This document shows positions 1 to 8,015 of a stretch of DNA of 11,050 nt, piece by piece. The stretch is from an uncultured Collinsella sp. (GTDB lineage: Bacteria > Actinomycetota > Coriobacteriia > Coriobacteriales > Coriobacteriaceae). Position 1 is the stretch's first letter. The number at the start of each line of letters is the position of its first letter. The translations under genes were made by a program, and so were the position numbers. The notes under the pieces were generated by a model, which made no database searches, was not told the DNA's origin, and saw nothing but the letters and a program-made list of their open reading frames with translations. Where the stretch lies: assembly GCA_958408685.1 (NCBI GenBank), contig CATYLC010000034.1, positions 1-11,050 on the forward strand, read 5' to 3'.

Positions 1-61
1 TTCATGCAGCAGGGGCTCTCAATGTTTTTATGTCCTGCTCATATCGTCTCTGCCGACAGTG

Positions 62-99
62 GGGGACAGTCCTTGCAGCTTTTTGCGAAGAGTGTCCCC
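62..99. repeat. GGGGACA/TGTCCCC inverted repeat
   Basis: GGGGACA at 62-68 is matched by its exact reverse complement TGTCCCC at 93-99. Between the arms is a second imperfect stem: CTTGC at 73-77 faces GCGAAG at 85-90 with one bulged base. GGACAGTCC (64-72) is itself a small dyad. It lies just downstream of the minus-strand HAD gene and could fold in its 3' end, but no T-run follows on the minus strand, so it is not called a terminator. It looks like an intergenic repeat of the REP type, by inference only. Confidence 0.5.
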
Positions 100-145
100 A
101 GTGACTAGTCATTTAAGAACGTCCCCAATGACTGACCAATGACTA
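94..145. repeat. Two degenerate copies of a 27-base direct repeat, overlapping the HAD stop codon
   Basis: GTCCCC followed by ARTGACT occurs at 94-106 and again at 121-133, a period of 27 bases. The second halves of the units have diverged. The first copy contains the perfect 10-bp palindrome TGACTAGTCA (102-111). AATGACT also recurs at 127-133 and 138-144, and the last copy runs into the TAG stop of the minus-strand HAD gene (143-145). This suggests repeat DNA was inserted at, or has eroded, the 3' end of that gene. Confidence 0.5.
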
Positions 146-985
146 GGCGAGGGCGGCCATGATGGTGCGGGCGACGCCGTCGTGGTCGTTGTCGTATTCG
201 GTGATGGCGTCGGCGGCCTCGCGGTCTTCGGGCTCGGCGTTGATCATGGCCATGCCGTGGCCCGCTGCCTGCAGCATGGGGATGTCGTTGATGTTGTCGC
301 CGAACGCCCAGGCGTCGGCGAGACGCTCGCCCAGGTGCTCGCATAGCCACGTGAGGGCCGTCCCCTTGGTGGCGCCCTCACCCATGACCTCGATATTCAT
401 GGCGTAAGAACGCGTGACCTCAATGCCTCCAAGCGTGTCGAGCGCCGCCGCGATGGCGTCGCGATCAGCCGGGTCGTGCCAGTACATGGCGATGCGTTCG
501 AGCGTCTCGACCTCGTCGATCTTGCTGTCGATATCCATGTCGATCGGTGTTCGTGTGCGCTTGAGTGAAGCCGCGATGTGGGGGTCGCCGCCACAGAACT
601 CATCCAGACGCCCGTATAGCGAGCGGGGGAGGAAGCACTGCCCATCCGCGAAGATATCGAAGGTCACATCGTGGCCGGCGGCAATGCGATGGATGCGGTG
701 GGCAATGCCGCAATCGAGCGGACGGCTCAAGATGCACGTGGCGCACGAGGCGTCGGTGGGCACATCGTCGTCGAGCTGCCAGACACTGGCGCCGTTGGCA
801 CAGACCGCGTAGTGCACGGCGGGATGGGCGAGAATGGGCTCAAAGATGCCCGACAGCGGACGCCCCGTGCAGGGCACAAATTCAATCTCGCGTCGAGCGA
901 GTTCGTCGAGCATCGCCCAGGTGGCATCGCTCATCTGCTTATCGCTCGTCAACAGCGTCCCATCCATATCGGAAAACACAATCAT
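143..985 (-). CDS. Cof-type HAD-IIB family phosphatase
   Basis: A 280-residue soluble haloacid-dehalogenase hydrolase that probably removes phosphate from small sugar or nucleotide phosphates; the substrate cannot be read from sequence. Motif I is DMDGTLLT with nucleophile Asp6 and acid/base Asp8. Motif II is Thr40 in PCTGRP, motif III is Lys207 in GATKGTAL, and motif IV is AFGDNINDIPML with Asp230 and Asp234 for Mg2+. The roughly 110-residue region between motifs II and III fits the C2 cap of the IIB subfamily, and the length is normal for Cof proteins. The ATG is preceded on the minus strand by AAAGG about ten bases upstream. It follows citrate synthase in the same direction but lies just past that gene's terminator, so it is probably expressed by readthrough or from an unrecognised promoter. 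The stop codon lies inside repeat DNA. Confidence 0.93.
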   Translation of the reverse strand: MIVFSDMDGTLLTSDKQMSDATWAMLDELARREIEFVPCTGRPLSGIFEPILAHPAVHYAVCANGASVWQLDDDVPTDASCATCILSRPLDCGIAHRIHRIAAGHDVTFDIFADGQCFLPRSLYGRLDEFCGGDPHIAASLKRTRTPIDMDIDSKIDEVETLERIAMYWHDPADRDAIAAALDTLGGIEVTRSYAMNIEVMGEGATKGTALTWLCEHLGERLADAWAFGDNINDIPMLQAAGHGMAMINAEPEDREAADAITEYDNDHDGVARTIMAALA

Positions 986-1010
986 TTGATGCAGCCCTTT
1001 CTGCTGGCAT

Positions 1011-1049
1011 AAAAAGCGTGGCCGAGGGCGGCGATGCCCTGGCCACGCT
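1011..1049 (-). terminator. Intrinsic terminator of the citrate synthase gene
   Basis: On the minus strand, AGCGTGGCC pairs perfectly with GGCCACGCT (arms at 1041-1049 and 1015-1023). A second GGGC/GCCC stem sits inside, and TTTTT (1011-1015) follows. It begins 24 bases after the citrate synthase stop and ends 25 bases before the HAD start codon, so it separates the two genes or attenuates readthrough. Confidence 0.88.
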
Positions 1050-1072
1050 CGAGTTCTATAACGGTCCGCGTC

Positions 1073-2491
1073 CTAGCGGTCGGCGAGCGGCTTGTACTCC
1101 AGCGGCTCGATCACCGGACGATAGGCCGGGCGAATAATACGGTGTGCGCAGAAGAGCTCTTCCATGCGGTGTGCCGACCAGCCGGCCATGCGGGCGACGG
1201 CGAATAGCGGCGTAAAGAGCGTCTCGGGCACGCCGAGCATCTTGTAGATAAAGCCCGTGTACAGGTCGATGTTGGCGCAGATGGGCTTGGTCATGCCGTG
1301 GTCGCGCATCACCTGCGGTGCCAGGCGCTCGATGCGCTCGATGAGTGCGAACTCTTCGCCCAAGTCCTTCTTGGCTGCCAGTGAGCGCGCGTAACGGCGG
1401 CAGACCTCGGCGCGCGGGTCGCTCAGCGTGTAGACGGCGTGGCCCATGCCGTAGATGAGGCCCGTGCCGTCGAAGGCCTGCTTGTCGAGGATCTTGCTCA
1501 GGTAGGCCGCGACCTCGTCCTCGTCCTCCCAGTTGGAGACATGTGCGCGGATGTCCTCGTGCATAGACACGACCTTGGCATTGGCACCGCCGTGGCGCGG
1601 GCCCTTGAGCGAGCCGATAGCCGCGGCGTAGGCGGAATACGGGTCGGTGGCCGAAGACGACAGCACACGGCAAGCGAAGGTGGAGTTGTTGCCGCCGCCG
1701 TGCTCGGCATGCAGCATGAGCATAACGTCGAGCAGCATCGCCTCATCGCGGGTGAACGCCATGCCGCCGCGCAGGACCTGTAGGATGGTCTCGGCGGTGG
1801 AGAGACCGGGCGTAGGGTGCGGCACGTGAACCTCGGAGCCGCGAAGCTTGGCGACCGAGGCCATGTATGCGAAGGCGGCAATGCGCGGGAGACGTGCGAG
1901 CATGGAAATAGCGACGTCGATTTCGTGCTCAGGCGTGATCACGTCTGGTTCGGCATCGAAGACGTAGAGCAACAGTACGGCGCGCTGGAGCACGTTCATG
2001 ATGCTCGACGACACCGTGGTCATAGGGAACTCTTTAACGTATTCGTCGCTCAGATGTCTAAAGGCGCCCAGGCGCTCGCAAAAGCCGTCGAGCTCTTCCT
2101 TGTTGGGCAGCGAACCCGTGATAAGCAGATAGGCGACTTCCTCGTAGCCGTAGCGATTCTCGGCCTGGGCATTGTTGACCAGATCCTCGATGCTGTAGCC
2201 GCGAAGCGTGAGCTTGCCCTGATCGGGCACGACCTTTCCGTCGACTTTGTTGTAGCCGTGCACATCCGAGATACGAGTGAGACCCGCGACCACGCCCGAG
2301 CCGTCGGCATTGCGCAGGCCGCGCTTGACATTGTGCTCTTCGAACAAGCCCTCGTCATAAGGGTCGGTCGGCAGGCCGTGGTAGAGGCTTTCGCTCTCAG
2401 ACGAAATCTGGCGGCTTGCTTCGTAATCCAGAACCAGTCGGCTCAAGCGGTCATCGAAGCGGTAATAGATTTTCTTGGCGTCGTAGGCCAT
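1073..2491 (-). CDS. gltA: Citrate synthase (large bacterial form)
   Basis: A 472-residue citrate synthase, condensing oxaloacetate with acetyl-CoA. In an anaerobe this most likely feeds 2-oxoglutarate and glutamate synthesis. Family landmarks: LRGYSIEDL (97-105), HAEHGGGNNST with catalytic His264, GPRHGGAN (298-305) before the small CoA-binding domain, and GMGHAVYTLSDPR with His351 and Asp358. CANIDLYTGF (405-414) and the C-terminal AGWSAHRMEE (436-445) also fit. The catalytic triad His/His/Asp is intact. The N-terminal section of about 90 residues is longer than in E. coli GltA and matches the larger form common in Gram-positive anaerobes. GGAGAGGAG five bases before the ATG is a strong ribosome binding site. 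It lies 77 bases downstream of the ACT-domain gene on the same strand, with no terminator between them, so the two are probably co-transcribed. A 2-methylcitrate synthase is less likely but not excluded. Confidence 0.96.
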   Translation of the reverse strand: MAYDAKKIYYRFDDRLSRLVLDYEASRQISSESESLYHGLPTDPYDEGLFEEHNVKRGLRNADGSGVVAGLTRISDVHGYNKVDGKVVPDQGKLTLRGYSIEDLVNNAQAENRYGYEEVAYLLITGSLPNKEELDGFCERLGAFRHLSDEYVKEFPMTTVSSSIMNVLQRAVLLLYVFDAEPDVITPEHEIDVAISMLARLPRIAAFAYMASVAKLRGSEVHVPHPTPGLSTAETILQVLRGGMAFTRDEAMLLDVMLMLHAEHGGGNNSTFACRVLSSSATDPYSAYAAAIGSLKGPRHGGANAKVVSMHEDIRAHVSNWEDEDEVAAYLSKILDKQAFDGTGLIYGMGHAVYTLSDPRAEVCRRYARSLAAKKDLGEEFALIERIERLAPQVMRDHGMTKPICANIDLYTGFIYKMLGVPETLFTPLFAVARMAGWSAHRMEELFCAHRIIRPAYRPVIEPLEYKPLADR

Positions 2492-2568
2492 GCGCGCTCC
2501 TCTCCGGGCCGCATCGGGGTGGCTTGCATGGGCATGCGCGTGTCAGGCAATCCCCGGCGGCTTGCTCG

Positions 2569-2856
2569 CTACGGGCGGTACATAAAGTTAAAGACGTCCT
2601 CGCGCTGGATGGACACGTTGACGCCCGAAAGCTCGCCGGCCTCGGCCAGGGCCTTCTGCAGCTCAGCGAAGTCGAGCTTGGACTCGGCGGTATCGGCCAG
2701 CATGGTCATGGTGAAGATGTCCTCGATAATGGACTGCGTGATGTCGCGGATGTCGACGTTGGCCTCGCCCAGGACACGGGTGACGCCGGCGACGATGCCG
2801 GGGCGGTTCTTGCCAAGGACGGTGATGACGATACGGGAGGACGAGATCTCGGCCAT
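2569..2856 (-). CDS. Small ACT-domain protein (UPF0237 type)
   Basis: A 95-residue protein consisting of one ACT fold, a small ligand-binding module usually sensing amino acids. The N-terminal segment IVITVLGKNRPGIVAGVTRVL (9-29) is the beta1-alpha1 core with its ligand-contacting loop at GKNRPGI. ANVDIRDITQSII (32-44) follows, then the hydrophobic strand FTMTMLAD (48-55). The last part, residues 60-95, carries a helix and a final strand. Size and pattern fit the stand-alone UPF0237 family, which is broadly conserved but functionally poorly defined. The reading frame extends upstream, but this ATG has an AAAGGG site six bases away and begins exactly where the ACT fold begins. It is the first gene before citrate synthase on this strand, so a role in sensing a related metabolite is possible but unproven. 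Confidence 0.9.
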   Translation of the reverse strand: MAEISSSRIVITVLGKNRPGIVAGVTRVLGEANVDIRDITQSIIEDIFTMTMLADTAESKLDFAELQKALAEAGELSGVNVSIQREDVFNFMYRP

Positions 2857-2862
2857 GGGAAA

Positions 2863-2868
2863 CCCTTT
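2863..2868 (-). promoter_or_regulatory. Ribosome binding site fixing the ACT-protein start
   Basis: AAAGGG on the minus strand, six bases before the ATG at 2856. It supports the 95-residue protein over a 233-residue open frame that runs on upstream through the control region and into the rpmE coding sequence. Confidence 0.7.
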
Positions 2869-2901
2869 CGCGTGGTTGCGGCGCGCGGGGCGCTCCGCTA
2901 C

Positions 2902-2924
2902 GGTACAGTGTTCATCATTGTACC
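2902..2924 (-). promoter_or_regulatory. Dyad GGTACA-N11-TGTACC over a -10 element for the ACT/citrate synthase genes
   Basis: Two perfect 6-bp inverted arms (2902-2907 and 2919-2924) flank 11 bases. On the minus strand one arm overlaps TACAAT (2922-2917), a good -10 hexamer located 60 bases before the ACT start codon. No -35 hexamer is seen 16-18 bases upstream of it. The spacing and the overlap with the -10 suggest a repressor operator. A short leader hairpin is the alternative. Confidence 0.4.
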
Positions 2925-3047
2925 TGTCTGGCGCCAAAAGGGGTGTGCTTACTGCGGCGTTACACGTCTGCAACATGGGCGAAGGGGCGACAGGGTGCGT
3001 GTCCGCCGCGGCTGGCCACGCCGCGTTGCGCAAAGACCGTGAACCTT

Positions 3048-3076
3048 TTGTGGGACGCGCGGCGCCGTGGTACCAT
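3048..3076 (+). promoter_or_regulatory. Probable rpmE promoter
   Basis: TTGTGG (3048-3053) and TACCAT (3071-3076) stand exactly 17 bases apart, with G before the -10. Transcription would start near 3083, just upstream of the structured leader. The hexamers match consensus only partly. Confidence 0.5.
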
Positions 3077-3085
3077 AGCCTAGTT

Positions 3086-3153
3086 TGTTGTCTTGGTCGG
3101 AAACCAAGACGCCTTATGCGCTGATCGGTAACCAGCGCCTGACCAATAAGGAG
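3086..3153 (+). ncRNA. Tandem-hairpin leader of rpmE (L31 ribosomal leader candidate)
   Basis: Hairpin 1 pairs GTCTTGGT (3090-3097) with ACCAAGAC (3103-3110) around a CGGAA loop, eight perfect base pairs. Hairpin 2 pairs GCGCTGAT (3118-3125) with ACCAGCGC (3131-3138) around CGGTA, eight positions with one A-C mismatch. Outer stem sequences differ while stem length, loop size and loop sequence agree, and both hairpins share TCGGWAACCA at the loop. Seven bases separate them. The ribosome binding site AAGGAG (3148-3153) follows. Autoregulatory leaders on ribosomal protein genes are well established, and leader candidates for L31 have, as I recall, been described in several bacterial groups. Binding by L31 is inferred. 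Confidence 0.6.
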
Positions 3154-3160
3154 TCCTACC

Positions 3161-3586
3161 ATGAAGCAGGGTATCCATCCCCAGTATGTCGAGTGCACGG
3201 TGACGTGCTCCTGCGGCAACACCTTCAAGACGCACGCTACCGTGTCCGAGATGAAGGTCGAGCTTTGCAACGAGTGCCACCCGTTCTACACCGGCCAGCA
3301 GAAGTTCGTCGACACCGGTGGACGCGTCCAGCGCTTCGCCGACAAGTTCGGTGGCGCCGCTGCCGCCCAGCTCAAGAAGGCCGAGGAGGCCAAGGCTGCC
3401 AAGGCCGCCAAGGCTGCTGAGGCCGAGGCCGCTCGCAAGGCCGCCGCTGAGGCTAAGGCTGCCGAGAAGGCTAAGCGTGCTGCTAAGTTTGCCGAGGAGG
3501 CTGCCAAGCAGGCCGCCGAGGCTCCCGCAGAGGCTCCCGTCGAGGAGGCCGCTGCCGAGGCCGAGACCACCGAGGCTGCTGAGTAA
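3161..3586 (+). CDS. rpmE: 50S ribosomal protein L31 with a long Ala-rich C-terminal extension
   Basis: L31 bridges the large and small ribosomal subunits. The N-terminal 65 residues are the complete protein: MKQGIHPQYVE opening, zinc-type cysteines Cys16, Cys18, Cys36 and Cys39 (C-x-C and C-x2-C), then HPFYTGQQKFVDTGGRVQRF, which is the family signature. This is the zinc-containing C+ form. A 76-residue tail follows, 38 of them alanine. The tail is mixed Lys/Arg/Glu up to about residue 116 and then strongly acidic with no Lys or Arg, and is likely a long helix with a Pro-containing acidic end. The usual length is about 65-90 residues, so 141 is exceptional. AAGGAG stands seven bases before the ATG. 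The gene has its own promoter, leader and terminator and is probably monocistronic. Confidence 0.96.
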   Translation: MKQGIHPQYVECTVTCSCGNTFKTHATVSEMKVELCNECHPFYTGQQKFVDTGGRVQRFADKFGGAAAAQLKKAEEAKAAKAAKAAEAEAARKAAAEAKAAEKAKRAAKFAEEAAKQAAEAPAEAPVEEAAAEAETTEAAE

Positions 3587-3623
3587 ATAGCTCGCCGCGG
3601 AATCGCTCGCATTCATGGCATGA

Positions 3624-3664
3624 GGGCCGTGCATCCATTTGGGTGCGCGGCCCTTTTTCTTTTT
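3624..3664 (+). terminator. Intrinsic terminator of rpmE
   Basis: A 13-bp stem (3624-3636 with 3641-3653, two G-T wobbles) closes on the loop ATTT, followed by TTTTTCTTTTT (3654-3664). It begins 37 bases after the rpmE stop. Its core GCATCCATTTGGGTGCGC recurs with two changes in the terminator before the YitT gene. Confidence 0.92.
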
Positions 3665-3675
3665 AAGATTAGTGC

Positions 3676-3768
3676 AAACTAACCTGTCCCCATGGCACCA
3701 CATGGCAGAGAGGCGGCGTTTGCCCAGATAGACTTGCCAAAATTAACTTGTCCCATTGTGGCAGGTTG
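3676..3768. repeat. Degenerate intergenic repeat with TGTCCC cores
   Basis: AAACTAACCTGTCCCCAT (3676-3693) recurs as AAATTAACTTGTCCCAT (3740-3756), about 64 bases on, with 15 matching positions. AACCTG (3681-3686) also faces CAGGTT (3762-3767) as inverted outer arms. TGGCA occurs several times between and after the copies. Nothing coding is supported here. The layout resembles a decayed REP-type or MITE-type element lying between the rpmE terminator and the secA promoter region. Confidence 0.45.
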
Positions 3769-3786
3769 GTCGTAGTTATTACGTGG

Positions 3787-3802
3787 CGGTCGAGCTCGAC
3801 CG
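3787..3802. promoter_or_regulatory. Perfect 16-bp palindrome upstream of secA
   Basis: CGGTCGAGCTCGACCG is its own reverse complement over all 16 bases. Its centre is about 38 bases upstream of the TACAAT element, roughly position -47 from a start near 3842. This is typical for an activator or regulator site. No regulator can be named. Confidence 0.4.
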
Positions 3803-3829
3803 TATAGGCCGCGCCTTGTTTGGCTAAAG

Positions 3830-3835
3830 TACAAT
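3830..3835 (+). promoter_or_regulatory. Possible -10 element for secA-prfB
   Basis: TACAAT preceded by G, with no convincing -35 hexamer at 16-18 bases spacing. The sequence GTACAATSATS is shared with the minus-strand element before the ACT gene. Transcription from here would give a leader of roughly 55 bases. Confidence 0.4.
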
Positions 3836-3882
3836 CATCTGTGTTTAACTCGCCCGCAGCTGCACGGCGTGGGCGATGGCCA

Positions 3883-3889
3883 AAAAGGA
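3883..3889 (+). promoter_or_regulatory. Ribosome binding site deciding the secA start
   Basis: AAAAGGA ends seven bases before the ATG at 3897. The in-frame ATG at 3876 lies upstream of this site and has no good site of its own. The ATG at 3906 is too far away. The start at 3897 is therefore preferred. Confidence 0.7.
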
Positions 3890-3896
3890 AAACCAC

Positions 3897-6703
<2,807 letters not shown>

Positions 6704-6704
<1 letters not shown>

Positions 6705-7852
6705 TGGCTGAGGCTTTAGAGGTAACGCCCGCCGAGCTGGACGCGTTCGCGGACCGGCTCGGCGAGGTCGAGTCGTATCTTCATTTGGACGAAAAGCGCA
6801 CGCGCGTGACCGAGCTCGAGGCCAAAAGTGTTGCCCCTGGCTTTTGGGATGACGCCGACGCCGCCCGTGCCACCATGGAGGAGATCGCGCGTACCAAGGA
6901 AGATATCGCTGCCGTGGACACCGCGCGCGGCGAGCTTTCCGATGCTCGCGCCGCGCTGGAGCTTGCCGAGGAAATGGGCGATGACCCCGACGCCGCTGCG
7001 TTGCGTGAGGAGGCTGCAGCTACGGCTGAGCGCCTGGCCCGTGCCATCGATGGGCTTGAGCTTTCGAGCTGGTTTACCGGTGAGTTCGATCACGGCGATG
7101 CCATTGTGGCCATCAAGCCCGGACAGGGTGGTCTGGAGGCCCAGGACTGGACCTTTATGCTCTTTAAGATGTACATGAAGTACTGCCAGCGTCGCGGCTG
7201 GAAGGTTACCATCAACGACTGTCCCGCAGCCGAGGTCATCGGCATCGACCGCGCGACCTTTACCGTCGAGGGCAAGGACGCATTTGGCATGCTGCGCGCC
7301 GAGGCCGGCGTCCACCGCTTGGTTCGCATTAGTCCCACCGACGACAAGAAGCGCCGCCAGACCACGTTTGCCGGCGTCGAGGTCATCCCCGTGCTACCCG
7401 ATGATATCGACATCGAGATAAGTCCCGACGACATCCGCGTGGACGTGTACCACGCGAGCGGCCCGGGCGGTCAGGGCGTTAACACTACCGACTCCGCCGT
7501 GCGCGTGACGCATTTCCCCAGCGGCATTGTGGTCACCTGCCAAAACGAGCGCAGCCAGATCCAGAACAAGGCCGCGTGCATGCAGATCCTCAAGGCTCGC
7601 CTGTACGAGATTGAGCTCGAGAAGCGTGCCGAGGCGCTCGATGAGATTCGTGGACCCAAGACCACGATCGGTTTTGGCAACCAGATTCGCAGCTACGTGC
7701 TCTACCCGTATCAGATGGTTAAGGACCTACGCACGGGCGTGGAGACCAGCAATGTCGAGGCAGTTCTTGACGATGGCGACCTGGACCCGTTTGTTATTGG
7801 CTATCATCGCTGGGCGACCGGCAACGCCGATGCGGAAGGCTCGGAGGTCTAA
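6704..7852 (+). CDS. prfB: Peptide chain release factor 2
   Basis: A 382-residue class I release factor, expected to end translation at UAA and UGA. It has the N-terminal helical domain and PCRF region (roughly 30-200), then the catalytic GGQ loop at 255-257 in ASGPGGQGVNTTDSAVRVTH, with a basic C-terminal region. The residue before SGPGGQ is Ala251, the more common state than the Thr of E. coli K-12. The stop-codon-recognition tripeptide, normally Ser-Pro-Phe, reads Ser210-Pro211-Thr212 in RLVRISPTDDKKRRQT, with codon ACC at 7337-7339. There is no programmed +1 frameshift: TAT CTT is followed by CAT (6782-6784), not TGA, and the frame is continuous. AGGA lies seven bases before the start. 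It follows secA by a one-base overlap, as part of an old conserved gene order. Confidence 0.96.
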
Positions 7853-7860
7853 AACATCGT

Positions 7861-7935
7861 GGCTTCAAGCCGATGCCAAGTCCAACGGTTGGACGGGTTT
7901 GTATCCAGAACAAACCCTGCGCAGGGGTGGTTTTT
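7861..7935 (+). other. Cluster of dyads between prfB and the YitT gene
   Basis: Four symmetric elements follow one another: GGCTTCAAGCC (7861-7871); GTCCAACGGTTGGAC (7880-7894, seven-base arms); GGGTTTGT/ACAAACCC around seven bases (7895-7902 with 7910-7917); and the palindrome CCCTGCGCAGGG (7915-7926) followed by GTGGTTTTT. The third and fourth share bases 7915-7917 and cannot form together. The last one with its T-run is a weak terminator candidate for secA-prfB. Confidence 0.45.
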
Positions 7936-7949
7936 GTCCGGCGAATCGG

Positions 7950-7955
7950 TAGAAT
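7950..7955 (+). promoter_or_regulatory. Possible -10 element for the YitT gene
   Basis: TAGAAT preceded by G matches the -10 pattern seen before the ACT and secA genes. No -35 is recognisable. If used, the transcript would begin near 7962 and its leader would contain the hairpin at 7975-8000. Confidence 0.25.
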
Positions 7956-7974
7956 CGAATACAAGAAGAAGTTC

Positions 7975-8003
7975 AAAGCGCATCCGTTTGGGTACGCTTT
8001 TTT
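7975..8003 (+). terminator. Terminator hairpin directly before the YitT ribosome binding site
   Basis: AAAGCG pairs with CGCTTT and ATCC with GGGT, one C-A mismatch between, loop GTTT, then six T (7998-8003). It is probably the main terminator of secA-prfB, or an attenuator for the next gene, whose ATG is only 12 bases past the T-run. Confidence 0.75.
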
Positions 8004-8015
8004 GAGGGAGGCAGC

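Noticed and set aside
1..61. A gene end or hairpin at the left edge (AGCAGG at 8-13, CCTGCT at 34-39)
   Set aside because: The arms are short with a 20-base loop, no T-run in a useful place, and no coding frame is supported.
1817..3124. 435-codon open frame on the plus strand
   Set aside because: It overlaps citrate synthase, the ACT gene and the divergent control region; composition is that of an antisense shadow with no family features.
3876..3896. Upstream secA start adding MAKKENH
   Set aside because: Those codons coincide with the AAAAGGA ribosome binding site of the ATG at 3897, and the upstream ATG has no site of its own.
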